Numbered from the stretch's first letter, positions 9,964 through 19,310 are shown. The stretch is DNA of 52,771 nt from Emiliania huxleyi CCMP1516 (GCF_000372725.1 NW_005200073.1:124075-176845); one strand, 5' to 3'. Program-made: numbers and translations. Notes: generated from the letters alone by a model not told the origin.

Positions 9964-10467
9964 CTACTCGACTGGCGGCGCTCGCGGCGCCACGCCGCCC
10001 ATCCTCGGCCACGCGTTGCGCTGGGTGATCTCCCAGTTGCGCCTCGCAATGATGGCCGAGTGCTGCTGCAGGAGGCGCTTGCGCTCGTTGCGCACTCGCC
10101 ACTTCTCGCCGTCGGAGCGCGCCAGGGCGACCTTGGCGGCGAAGCCGGTGGTGAACCACTCCGCCGCCTCGCGGCCAATGCCGCCGCGTGTGCTCGCCGC
10201 CCACGTCATGAAGTCGTAGTTGTTGGCCGCGCACGCCGCGGCCTTGGCACTCCGCTTCGCCTCCTCGGCGTAGTCGGTGGCGAGGTGCTTGCCTCTCGCC
10301 AGCGGGCCCAGCATGCCTTTACGGAACTGCACTGCGGTGATGGTCGTGCCGTCAAACACCATCCTGCGTGCCGAGTGCGTCCAGTTGCCAAGGACGCCGT
10401 CCCCCCGCTGGTTCGGGTTGGACTCCTTGTCGACGGGTCGGTTGGGGTCTCTGCGCCCGAGCTTCAC
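9964..10467 (-). pseudogene. LINE-like polyprotein C-terminal fragment
   Basis: The minus frame encodes 167 residues including NNYDFMTWAASTRGGIG, AAEWFTTGFAAKVALARSDG and IARRNWEITQRNAWPRM. This resembles the stretch that follows the reverse transcriptase in some algal and protist LINE-like proteins, where a glycine-rich STxGG motif precedes a basic tail. No polymerase motifs are present, and the frame stops abruptly where the Penelope-like sequence begins at about 10470. I read it as a 5'-truncated retrotransposon end; a host gene fragment cannot be excluded. Confidence 0.45.
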
Positions 10468-10475
10468 CGCCCCAA

Positions 10476-11408
10476 ATGCTGAGAGAAGCGGCTGAGGCGC
10501 TCCGAGGGAAGGGCGAACTTAGCTACGAGATTAACGACGTCGACAGCTGTTACCCAAGCATGCCGAAAGAAGCAATGCGGGTAGCGATGAGGGACATTCT
10601 AGGCGATGTGCGCAAGAATCTGCCGCCGGGCGCGGGAGAGGACCCGAAAATACTTGTGCCTAAAAGAGGCAAGAAGAAGTGCTCGTGGGCGCAGCAAGGA
10701 GAGGTGTGGGGACACGCATCGATTAGCTTCTCGACGATGCTCGAGGTTATCGATTTCGATCTGGATAACTGCTACGTAATCACATATGACGGACGTTTGC
10801 TTAAGCAGGCCCGCGGTATCCCGATGGGGAGTGCACTATCACCACCGCTGGCGATAGGGACTCTTGCGTGGATGGAGCACGAGTGGATGCAAACGCTCGA
10901 AGATGATACGAAAGCGCGTTTCCGTATGAAGCGCTACATGGACGATGTGATCACGGTGACTGCGAAGGACGATAGCGCATGGGATGTTGATCGTTTCCGA
11001 GATGATTTCCGTCGTTCGGAGTGCTACTGGGCCCCTTTGAAGCTGGAAGCCGCCGAGAGCACCCATTTTTTGGAAACGACTCTTGAGCTCGACCCAAGCG
11101 GAAGTTTCCGGACGAGACTCAAGAACGTTAATGAGGGCTGCGAGACGGCACCGCGAGTGTGGCGCTACCATCGTTGGGATAGCTTCACATGCGCTAAAAT
11201 GAAGGCGGGCATCGTGGTTGGATGCCTGCTCAAGGTGGTCGCGATGGCGAGCGATGACGAGGGATTCACGCTCAGCGTGACGAGCAAGCTCAGGGAGTTT
11301 ACGGCACTCGGATACCCTTCGCACGTGCTTAATGGGGCGATCGGGCGCACGTTTGCTCGGACAAAAGACGAGCGACTCCTACGAGCAAGAATATGTTCGC
11401 ACTGGTGA
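10476..11408 (+). mobile_element. Penelope-like element reverse transcriptase (5'-truncated)
   Basis: ATG at 10476 opens 310 residues. Reverse transcriptase motifs are in order: INDVDSCYPSMPKEA (motif A type), ARGIPMGSALSPPLA (GxPxGSxLSP), MKRYMDDVITV (catalytic YMDD), HFLETTLELD, and a C-terminal LGYPSHVLNGAI typical of Penelope-like enzymes. The catalytic aspartates are present. Full Penelope-like proteins are about twice as long and many carry a GIY-YIG nuclease after the polymerase; here the frame ends ~70 residues after the LGYP motif with no nuclease. The left junction with the LINE-like fragment is abrupt, so the 5' part is missing. A structured RNA-like segment begins 50 bp downstream. 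Confidence 0.75.
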
Positions 11409-11459
11409 AGACCAGGCGAGCCAAAAAGACAAAAAAGACTCATCTAAGCATGTCGGAGA

Positions 11460-11711
11460 ACCGTCCAAAGGCGGGTGCAGTCGACCAAAGGACATGATCT
11501 GTCGACAGCACGAATTTGTGATGGGACACCATCGGGACCCAACAGTGCGATACTTGGCTATCGCACTGTTGACGTACCGGCGGCTAAGGCCGAGTAGCCG
11601 GTGTTCACAGAGCTCTGTGAACACCGGCGAGAGAATTTTTTCTCTCGACGATTTCTTCTACGAAGAAACGTTCAAAACACTCGGTGTCGAAACACCTCTC
11701 CGACGCGCTCG
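11460..11711 (+). ncRNA. Structured RNA-like element, copy A
   Basis: A chain of hairpins can be read directly: gtcgac at 11480 with gtcgac at 11501; a perfect 13-bp stem 11540-11552/11559-11571 with loop cttggc; cggctaaggccg at 11581; a perfect 30-nt palindrome at 11598-11627; cgagagaa/ttctctcg at 11628-11647; tttcttc/gaagaaa near 11653-11669; and ggtgt-cgaa-acacc near 11685. The same order of motifs, with several stem bases changed in pairs, occurs at 29752-30047. Loop and linker sequences (cttggc, cggctaaggccg, tgtgatgggacacc, ggtgtcgaaacacc) are conserved. This is the pattern of a functional RNA. Its family is not identified, and strand is inferred only from the neighbouring reverse transcriptase. 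Confidence 0.65.
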
Positions 11712-12081
11712 ACTATAGTCTCCTGGAGGCTCCCCGCTTCTTTTGGAAGACGCGACACACACACCGTGTACGGAACAAGAGCGCTCTCTCCCAGCAGCTC
11801 CCTACTCTCCCTCTCGAAGTCGAGGCCCACAGACGGTCGACCCGGTCCTCCAGCGGCTCACACGTATCGCACGCATAGCGGCCACTCTTCGGACCGCTGG
11901 TCGAGCGACCCGGGGGATGCCCCGCGCGCCTGACCCAGGAGCGAAAAAAGAATCTGCGAGGCGTGGCCGCTCATGCGGCCCGATGGGAGGAACGGGGCGA
12001 GCCCCCTCCAACCCACCCGCGCTAGGTCTCGGGTTTGACGCATGGGGTCACTCCCGCGAAACTCGTGAACTAGCCGGGGCA

Positions 12082-12110
12082 GAGGACACTTTTTCAGGCT
12101 GGGAACCGAG
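12082..12110 (+). repeat. Left terminal inverted repeat
   Basis: Bases 12087-12110 (cactttttcaggctggg and seven more) are perfectly inverted at 15670-15693. Four further matches (gagg) extend the pair outwards to 12082, with one mismatch at 12086. Confidence 0.85.
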
Positions 12111-12212
12111 GGGTGGCCACCCTCCTCGTGGAGGTGTGCGCCAAACCACTTCGGCGCGCGCGCGCCCCCACGCGCCCACGCGCGCCCTCGATACCCTCCC
12201 GGAGTCCCCAGC

Positions 12213-13463
12213 ATGTCCAGCGACGAAGACAGCTCCGGCCTGAGCTCGGATGACCACGGCAGCGGCAGCGGCGACGGCAGCGGGAGCGGGAGCGAGAGCG
12301 AGGGAAGCAACTCCCCCTCTCTGAGGCGGAACGGCAGCCGCAAGCGTGCCGCGCAGCAAGCCCGCCCAGCACAGCCATCGAAGAGGGGCGCGGGCGATGC
12401 GGTCAAGAACGCCGCCAAGGTCTTTGTCCGCGGCGTGGTGAGCGTGACGAGCGACGGCAAGCACGCCCTCTTTGCAGTCGGGCCCAAGACCAAGGACGAG
12501 CTCGCCCGCGATGGCAAATCGCTGCTCGCCGTCTACGAGTTCCTCGTCGAGAAGGCGCCACCGCCCAAGACGTTCCAGGCGGAGGTCGATGCGTTGCCTG
12601 GAGCCTCCGCGATGAGTAAGCTGCTCAACGGCAAGCGCCGCATCCTCTCCCTCACGTTCCACACGGACCTCGAGCACCTTACCAAGCTGCTGGCGCACGC
12701 GCATCTCCGGCCTGCACTGAAGAACTCGCACTTCACGGCGGACGAGAACTTGCGCGCGCTCGCGCTCGCGCTGCAAGGCAAGCTCGTCTCCCTCGAGGGG
12801 CAGACCCGGCATGACCTGGCTGCGCGCACGAAGGCGGCGGCGGATCGCGCTGCTGGCGGGCAGGGCGAGGCGGGTGGCAGGCGGGGCCGGGCAGGCGGCG
12901 GTGCGGGCGGAGGGCGGTCAGGTCGGCAGGCGGCGGCTTGCGGCGCAAGGTCGGGGCGGCCGGCCGGGGAGGAGGGCGCGGCGCGCGCGGCGGGCGCCGC
13001 GCCCGCTGCGGCGGGCGCAGGCGAGGCCCGCCCGCCGCAGCCAGACTCGGACGCTCCCACCAGCGCGTACGCAGCGCTCGCCTCTTCGCAAGCGTTCGCC
13101 TCTGTGGGGCGAATACACTCTGAGCGCACGCTAGGCGCTGCTAGGGCGATTGTGGCGGCGCAAGGCGGCCCTTTCACATCCCCGACTAAGACGGGCGAGA
13201 CGAGGCGGCAGGCGGAGGAGGTGCTGGATGTGCTCTCAACGACCTTTCGGACAGTCCACTCCCACCAGGAGGACTCGCCGTCAGGTTTTGAGTCGGGCTC
13301 TTCGACGGGAGTAAACCGCGACGCCGTCCGTCTCCTGGAGCTGGCGACCAAGTACCCTAAGGTGGCGAGAGAAGTCGTGCGTGATGCTCGGGATAAACTG
13401 GCTGCGAATGCGGCAGCACACGCGGCCGGGGAGGGCGGGACGGGCAGCGGCGGCGAGTGGTGA
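12213..13463 (+). CDS. Unknown protein, acidic Ser-rich N-terminus, inside the TIR element
   Basis: ATG at 12213 gives 416 residues. Residues 1-50 are Ser/Asp/Gly-rich (MSSDEDSSGLSSDDHGSGSG). Residues ~65-195 form a compact, apparently folded region (VKNAAKVFVRGVVSVTSDGK, FAVGPKTKDELARDGKSLLA, LLNGKRRILSLTFHTDLEHL) that I cannot assign. A Gly/Ala/Arg-rich linker follows. The last ~100 residues look ordered again (SQAFASVGRIHSERTLGAAR, RRQAEEVLDVLSTTF, LLELATKYPKVAREVVRDAR). The gene converges on the chromodomain gene, and its N-terminal SSDED/GLSSDD phrases resemble that protein's acidic linker and SDSSDED tail, hinting at paired evolution. The role may be DNA binding or transposition; this is inference. 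Confidence 0.65.
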   Translation: MSSDEDSSGLSSDDHGSGSGDGSGSGSESEGSNSPSLRRNGSRKRAAQQARPAQPSKRGAGDAVKNAAKVFVRGVVSVTSDGKHALFAVGPKTKDELARDGKSLLAVYEFLVEKAPPPKTFQAEVDALPGASAMSKLLNGKRRILSLTFHTDLEHLTKLLAHAHLRPALKNSHFTADENLRALALALQGKLVSLEGQTRHDLAARTKAAADRAAGGQGEAGGRRGRAGGGAGGGRSGRQAAACGARSGRPAGEEGAARAAGAAPAAAGAGEARPPQPDSDAPTSAYAALASSQAFASVGRIHSERTLGAARAIVAAQGGPFTSPTKTGETRRQAEEVLDVLSTTFRTVHSHQEDSPSGFESGSSTGVNRDAVRLLELATKYPKVAREVVRDARDKLAANAAAHAAGEGGTGSGGEW

Positions 13464-13607
13464 CCTCCTCTGTGTAGTGTTCGCGTAGCGATTTTTGGGG
13501 CGAGTCGCGAGATGTGCGCGCGGCTCACGCGCGTGTAGAGAGATTTGCATATACAACTACCGAGACTGAGTACAATCATGTGCATGCGAGACGCCTCCGT
13601 TCTGTCA

Positions 13608-15558
13608 CTAGTCCTCGTCACTCGAGTCGGATGCGCCGCGCATCCGTCCCGAAGCTGAGCTGCTCACCTTACCCTGCCCCATCGGCTCCTTCCCCTTCCC
13701 GGGCCGGGCGGGGGGGCGGGGGCGCTTGGCCATGGGACGAAACCCCCTGTCGTCGCTCCCCCCTACATCTGCTGAGCGGAAGCTTGCCGATTGCATAGCT
13801 CGACTGGCGGCAGCACGAGCAGGTCGCTGACGAGCACTGGGAGGTGGGGCGGAGGCGGAGCGGGCTGCGGCGGAGGGGGCTTGTGCCGGTGCCACTGCCG
13901 GCGCCTTGGGGGGCCTTTTGCGGGGGACGCTGCCGCCGCCACCGCCACCGCCGCGGCGATGGCTGCTTCGGTCCAGCGGACTCCATCCCTGAGCAATCCG
14001 ATACTTGTCGATGAGTCCTTTGTCCAGGATGTGCTCCTCAACCTCCCACGTGTCGCTTGCCGCACCGTATCCCTTCCACCGCACCAGGTACTCGCTCGCC
14101 CCATTGCTTCCCCGCCGAATACGAACAATCTTGTCGGCCTCGTTCACGTCCTCCTCTGCGTACGGATCGCCCGCCGCGCCCGCCGCATCCTCCTCCTCGG
14201 ACTCCTCCTCTGACTCCTCCTCTGACTCGTCCGTGACCGTGTCGTCCGAGCTGAGCCCCGAGCCCTCTGACGAGCTGTCCTGCCTGCGTGCGCGACGCGC
14301 GGAGCGAGCAGGCGGAGCAGGACCTCCAGCCGCGTCAGCGGCCGCACGCCTCGCGTCATTCTGCGCCTGTTTGAACGCGTCGCGAAACCTCTTGCGCTCT
14401 GCAAGGGCAGCCGGGTCTGGGGTAGGCAGCTGGTTGGCCGGCACGCCGTTGGCTGCACAACACAACTCCAGGAGGTCCCAAAACCGCACCTGCTTCGTCA
14501 TGTCACCCTGCGCTCCGCGCTCGAACTCCTCGATCTGCGAGCCGAACCGCAGCTCTGCTCGCGGGCGGCTGGTGAAGACCACACACGGGTCTTTCTCGAG
14601 CGAGCGCACGTCCTCGGCGGGCCGCGCAAAGGCGTGCGGCAGCTTGTCTTGCGCGTTGACAAAGTACTCGTGCGGGTACCTCGCAATCATCGACGGCGCG
14701 CGTGAGATCCAATTTCGCCGGTCAAAGAAGCGGCACTCGTCAGAGTACCCGGGCGGGTAGAGGCGTGAGCTGAGTCTAGCCGTGATCGGGAAGTTGGAAG
14801 CCTGGCCGACGCATGGCACTGACTGCTTGAACGAGTTGAAGCCGTGCGTCTCAACCATGCCGAGCGGCATCGTGCGATTGCAAGAGAGGCGTCGCAGCTG
14901 CTGGATGCATTCACCACACACGGCTGCGGGGTACGCGATCTCGACCACTCCGCAGTGCAGATATGCAGCACTGCTCCTTCAGCAAAACCTTGTTGACGTC
15001 CAAAATGGCTGCCTCGACAGGGCCACTGGGGCGGGCGGCATGCTCGGATGTGGCTGCTTGCTCGTCGTCCAGCAGGGACTGGAGCGTCTCTGACTCAGCG
15101 CCGACCATGGGCTTGCTCCAAACACTTCGTACGAGGATCTTGAAAGCACGCTGCGTTCTCGGCGTCTCAGAGTCAGCCTCGGCCTGTGCGCGTGCCGTTT
15201 GAAGCTGATCAATCAGCCGATCCAGCAGCTCGGGCTTGTGTGCAGCAAGTCGCTTCATGCACACACGGTCGCAGCTGCAAGCCGAGAAGATCTTCCACGG
15301 CCAACCGCGTTCGGCGCACTCTTCAGCGGTGATTTGTGGATCAATGGCATCAGCTATGCTGCCAACGTGGACATCGGAAGAGGTAGTGAGCTCAGCGAGC
15401 TCACGCCGAACTAGCTCTTCGGGGTCGCCATCGTCGTGCAGAACATTCCTCATGGCTTGGATCGCGTTGCTGGCATTAGTCGGGAGTAGCGCCAATATCT
15501 CGGCGCGCGCATTGGCTTCGTCCTCGGTCCCAGCGATCGGTCCGGCGCCGGGGATCAT
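13608..15558 (-). CDS. Chromodomain protein with a frame break, inside the TIR element
   Basis: Two overlapping minus frames make one protein. The first starts at ATG 15558 (MIPGAGPIAGTEDEANARAE) and has a Cys-rich patch (SACSCDRVC). Near 14950 the reading shifts to the second frame, which continues HCGVVEIAYPAAVCGECIQQL and contains FFDRRNWISRAP, KQVRFWDLLELCCAANGVPA, an acidic linker (DESEEESEEESEEED), and a chromodomain: DKIVRIRRGSNGASEYLVRW, then KGYGAASDTWEVEEHI. The aromatic cage-type residues Y, W and W are present. A Pro/Ala/Arg tail ends in SDSSDED. The shift may be a one-base error, a real mutation or a small intron. Chromodomains read methylated histone tails and can direct integration to heterochromatin. 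Confidence 0.7.
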
Positions 15559-15669
15559 GGGGCGGCACTCGGTGACGCTCTGGCGCCTCACGGGAGCTCA
15601 CAGCGGGCTGTGCGCGAAACCACTTCGCAAGGCCACCCGCGACCCCACTTTGGACGGCGAGCGCACTTG

Positions 15670-15698
15670 CTCGGTTCCCAGCCTGAAAAAGTGGCCTC
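15670..15698 (-). repeat. Right terminal inverted repeat
   Basis: Reverse complement of the left terminal repeat, 28 of 29 positions. It is followed at once by gggca, the partner of the gggca that precedes the left repeat. Confidence 0.85.
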
Positions 15699-15945
15699 GG
15701 GCAGTCGGAGAAGTGGCAACTCCGTGCACTGACGGTCGGCCGTCAGAAAACACGCCTCCGTGGCTCGGGTTACACCAATCCTCGCTACCCAACGCGGCCA
15801 AAGGATATCCACCTGGAGAACCTCTAGAGAGTGGTAAACTTCTTTTGGAAGACGCCGCAGACTCCTTAGCAAGCAGTACCACGGCAAGACGTGCGGCACT
15901 GCCAAGCCGGGGCCCGGTGGCCGCTGTCCGAACGAGGAGTGCGCG

Positions 15946-17040
15946 ATGAGCAAGCCACCAGAGGAGCGCACCGAAGGGCCGTCGAAGAGCGCCGTCAAGA
16001 CCGAGAACAGATGGCGACCCATCTGCCGCCGCGCCAAAGAGGGCCACAGCCAGTCGGCGCGCTGCCACAAGAGAGGCACGATGCCGCCGCTGCGCGCGTG
16101 GGCGTTTGTCGGCTCGTGCCTTCGCGGCACCGGCGTGGCCATGTTCGACTACGCCGACTACGGCGAGACGCTCCTCAAGCTGCCGGCGCCTCACTTCTTC
16201 TGCATTTCCGGTCCAGGAGGGGGAGACGAGGACAAGTTCCGCGAGCGGTTCGGCAAGCACAAGGTGACGATGCTCCCAGGTTGGCCGAGCACGCAGAGAC
16301 TCGATGAGCTGCTGCGCCCGCACAACGTCTCGCACGTTTACCTCCACAAGGCTGGCGGCAACGACGGCATCGTTGCCCGGACGGCCGTCAACCTGGTCCA
16401 CGCGGTATTCACCGGCAAGCATCCTCACGGCGATCGCTACGCGCGGATTTCGTCCTTCGTGTCGAACGGCGGCCACGTGCCCGTGGTGCCGTACCTCGTG
16501 CGGCCGCTGCCGTCCGGCAAGACGCACCGGCGTAAGGCGCTCCGCATCGCGCCGACCACGACCGTCCTCTGCCGGTACGGCGGCTACGAGACGTTCGACA
16601 TCAAATTCGCTCAGCTGGCGGTGGTAGAGGCGGTCAAACGGCGGGCCGACCTCGAGTTCCTTTTTGTCAACACGGCACCGTTCGCGCAGCACGAGCGAAT
16701 CCGCTTCCTGCCCAAAACTTCGACAGACGCGGCCAAGGCCGACTTCATCCGCACCTGCGACGCGATGCTTCACGCCCGCTCCGGCGGCGAGACGTTTGGC
16801 CTGGCGATTGCCGAGTTTGCGATGCTCGGCAAGCGCGTGATAACGGCACGAGTGGCGCCGAGTGCGGTGCACATACAGGAGCTGGGCGAGCGGGCTATGC
16901 TCTTCCACAGCTACGACTCGCTGCTCGAGCTGCTGCTCGCCTTCGATCGCAACGCGCACCTCGACCCCGAATGGAACGGCTACGCCAAATACCGGCCCGC
17001 GCACGTTATGCGCATCTTTTACGACGTCTTCCTCTCATGA
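15946..17040 (+). CDS. GT-B type glycosyltransferase
   Basis: ATG at 15946 gives 364 residues ending in TGA at 17038-17040, but the family-like part begins at the second ATG, 16081 (MPPLRAWAFVGSCLRGTGVA). I favour that start, giving ~319 residues. Recognisable pieces are SCLRGTGVAMFDYADYGETL at the N-terminus, TTVLCRYGGYETFDIKFAQL opening the second Rossmann half, and ARSGGETFGLAIAEFAMLGK, the donor-binding E-x-F-G...E motif of GT4-like enzymes. The size fits small soluble transferases found in algae and large DNA viruses. No signal peptide is evident. A short duplication overlaps the stop codon. Sugar donor and acceptor are unknown. Confidence 0.8.
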   Translation: MSKPPEERTEGPSKSAVKTENRWRPICRRAKEGHSQSARCHKRGTMPPLRAWAFVGSCLRGTGVAMFDYADYGETLLKLPAPHFFCISGPGGGDEDKFRERFGKHKVTMLPGWPSTQRLDELLRPHNVSHVYLHKAGGNDGIVARTAVNLVHAVFTGKHPHGDRYARISSFVSNGGHVPVVPYLVRPLPSGKTHRRKALRIAPTTTVLCRYGGYETFDIKFAQLAVVEAVKRRADLEFLFVNTAPFAQHERIRFLPKTSTDAAKADFIRTCDAMLHARSGGETFGLAIAEFAMLGKRVITARVAPSAVHIQELGERAMLFHSYDSLLELLLAFDRNAHLDPEWNGYAKYRPAHVMRIFYDVFLS

Positions 17041-17099
17041 AGCACGATGACTCATTGCACGACGTACCCTTCCTCTCATGAAGCACGATGACTCATTGC
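17019..17099 (+). repeat. Tandem duplication across the glycosyltransferase stop codon
   Basis: A ~40-bp unit (acgacgt, then ttcctctcatgaagcacg, atgactcattgc) occurs at about 17021-17058 and again immediately after. It includes the last codons and the TGA of the gene, so a second, out-of-use stop follows. The high identity implies a recent event. Confidence 0.85.
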
Positions 17100-18639
17100 T
17101 GCCTGTGTTCGCCGATGCCACATCTTGGCGCCGTATATAGCGAGTAGCCCACCCCGACGTATTTCTTTTTGTCGAAGAGCCCCTGGCGAGTTGTAGAAGC
17201 GGTGGCACTGGTTCTTGCGCGCAGGCCGAGCGGCTGCAGAGACAGGGACGGGAGGCGGGTGAGCAGACGGAGAGGGCGATGTGGGCGAGGCCGAAGGCGT
17301 GAAGGCTGAAGCGGAGGCATGGCGAGCGCAGACGGGTCTCGGGTGTCCGAGGCCGGGAAGAGACGTTGCCGAAGCTGCAGGCCCTCGTGGGAAGCATACA
17401 GGTGGTCGCCGCTCCTCTCCTACTTCCCCACGCCGGGATGCCATCCGCGCAATACATGTATACGTCGGTCCCCCGCCCCACCCATAGGTGGACGAGGAGC
17501 GGCTCTAGCCCCAAGCCCGGTCGAACACCCCCCAAACAAATAAAGCCCCCCTTCGAGCTGAGAGGTTTTGGGATTTCAGTCTCGCGCAATCAAGTCATCA
17601 ATCAACGATGGTGCCAACGGCCGAAAAGCGCCGGTAAGCATTCACGAGTTGGAGGAGCGTCTTTCCCATGCTCGCGCGCACCCCGCGCGCGAACTATGCA
17701 TGGGCCCGGCTCGCCCGCTTGGGGATGCACCCGGCACACCCCGCCCCCCACCTGCCGGCTTACCTGCCGTCAGTTACCCGCGGATCGCCCTCAACTGTCA
17801 GCAACACAAATCCACCAGTTTTTGGGCTGCCTTCAGCCTCGCCTCACAGCCGAGGAGCGCGGTGCGGGCGGAGAGCTCTGGCAGCGCCTGGGACTACGCC
17901 GACGCTCTCCATGGCCCAGGAGGCCATCAAGTGCAGCGCGTCGCCAAAGAGAAGGATCGGGAGCTTGCGCGGGGGGGGTGCCGGCGCGTGACTGACTCGC
18001 TCTGGACTACAGTAGTCTCTGGCACCCTGCGTTTGTTCATAACAAACCCGAAGGCAGGCTCAATAAAAAAGAAATTTTGGTTTCTCGGCAGAGCGGCAGA
18101 GTGAAGAAAGGCAGGAGGCCCGACAAGCGGTGACAGCCTCCCTGCCCTACTGTGTGAATCCGTATTCCACGTATTCCACATGACCTCCAAAAAGGGCCGT
18201 ATTCCGTATAAAATTGCAGTTTTAGGCCGTATTCCACACGTATTCCGGAATACGTATTGCCCGAAATGGACGTATTCCGTATAAAATTTTCCTCGCTCCG
18301 CGATTTCACACAGTAGGCTCCCTGCCTGTCTCCTGTCATCTGTCTCACTGTCACCTTTCGGGGGGGCGACCCCCGCACCATCACCGGGAGGCGGCCAGGG
18401 CTCATAGACTCGGTCGAGAGACCCCAGATTGGCATCCATGCCTCTCTGGACAGGGTGGCCCGCCACAAGGACCCCAGGAATTGCGACTCGCCGCTTTCCT
18501 CCCGCTGTGATTCTGTGTGAGCTCTGTGTCTTGATTTGCCAACAATATACCTACAACAAGCAAGGGGATCTCGTACGTGTAAGGGTCCATCACCTTCGTC
18601 TGTCCGTGGAATTGTACCGAGTAGGGCGTGCTTCCACAT
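17100..18639. other. Gene-poor region
   Basis: No protein family is recognised on either strand. The composition drops in GC between about 18030 and 18310, where a cluster of cgtattcc motifs lies. Short frames are present on both strands, but none shows a domain or a plausible codon pattern. Confidence 0.5.
18161..18278. repeat. Cluster of CGTATTCC motifs
   Basis: The octamer cgtattcc occurs at 18161, 18170, 18198, 18228, 18239 and 18271, with an inverted copy (ggaatacg) at 18247 that makes a palindrome with its neighbour. Two copies extend to cgtattccgtataaaatt (18198 and 18271). The spacing is irregular, so this is not a simple tandem repeat; it could be a cluster of protein-binding sites. 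Confidence 0.7.
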
Positions 18640-19006
18640 CGACCGCCGAGGGAACGTTGGGAAGAGGCACGAGGAGGGCGGCGACCTCAACCGACTATGG
18701 AGGACCCGTCACCAGACGACGCAGGGCGGACGACGGTGAGGCGGAGCAGTCGCGTAGGGCGAGACGAGGGAGGGAGCAGGACGTTGCGGAGATCAGCAGG
18801 AGGATGTACGAAGAGATTAGGAGCAGCAGGGACCCGAGGGACCATGTGGAAGACGGCTAGTGCTAGTCCCCCATCGGGAGGACGACCCCGGCTAGTCGCC
18901 GACCACACCCACAAAGAACCCTGCACAAAGACCGCAGGGCGGGGACCTGTTCCTTTTTACCCATCTCCTAGTAGAGGTGTCCGTTTTATTTATTTATTTA
19001 TTTCCA
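18640..19006 (+). mobile_element. Retroelement 3' end with (TTTA)n tail
   Basis: The segment ends tttttacccatctcctagt, agaggtgtc and then a TTTA run at 18984-19003, as expected of target-primed retroelements. The terminal ~70 bp recur inverted at 48078-48150, also beside a tetranucleotide tail, and a shorter inverted match lies at 30130-30178. An upstream frame encodes GTLGRGTRRAATSTDYGG and ends EIRSSRDPRDHVEDG; its DNA is related to 8340-8368. No polymerase domain is present, so it may be a SINE or a 5'-truncated LINE. Confidence 0.6.
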
Positions 19007-19182
19007 CGCCTGATGACCTTGCCACCCTGATCTCACAACAACATCGGCGGCCGGAGAAAATGAGCAGCGCAAGGGTGAGCCGCCTCTCCCCGCACCTTTT
19101 AAGCGTTTAAGACCGTTTAAGGAATTGGCGGCCCAGCAGCTCGCCCCAGGGCCCACCCTTTTAAGCCTAGGGGTCCCCTAAG

Positions 19183-19310
19183 CTTCTCGCCTTCTTTCTC
19201 CCAGCGGAGCTGAGCGCTCGTTTACGTTATTTGGGCGGTCTCGTCCTCGCGGCACCTTCTCGCCTTCTCAGCGCCGCTGAGCGCTCGTTTTGGGCGGTCT
19301 CGTTTTCCCT
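19183..19310. repeat. Imperfect tandem repeat of ~65 bp
   Basis: Two units share cttctcgccttct, gctgagcgctcgttt and gggcggtctcgt, starting at about 19183 and 19256. They lie just 3' of the methyltransferase gene on the opposite strand. Confidence 0.6.

Larger units (their letters stand above)
12082..15698. mobile_element. DNA transposon-like element with 29-bp TIRs and GGGCA target duplication
   Basis: The left end (12082-12110, gagg-n-cactttttcaggctggg...) and the right end (15670-15698) are inverted copies matching at 28 of 29 positions. The bases just outside are gggca at 12077-12081 and gggca at 15699-15703, a 5-bp direct repeat as left by transposition. A further shared motif (gtgcgc-n-aaaccacttcg) lies inside each end, at about 12136 and 15610, in direct orientation. 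The 3.6-kb interior holds two convergent genes: a Ser/Asp-rich unknown (plus) and a chromodomain protein (minus). I see no DDE transposase, so this is either a non-autonomous element with cargo or an unrecognised superfamily. Confidence 0.75.

Noticed and set aside
11460..11711. Hammerhead ribozyme, as found in some Penelope-like elements
   Set aside because: The invariant ctgatga core is missing in both copies; only a cgaaac-like phrase is present, inside a hairpin.
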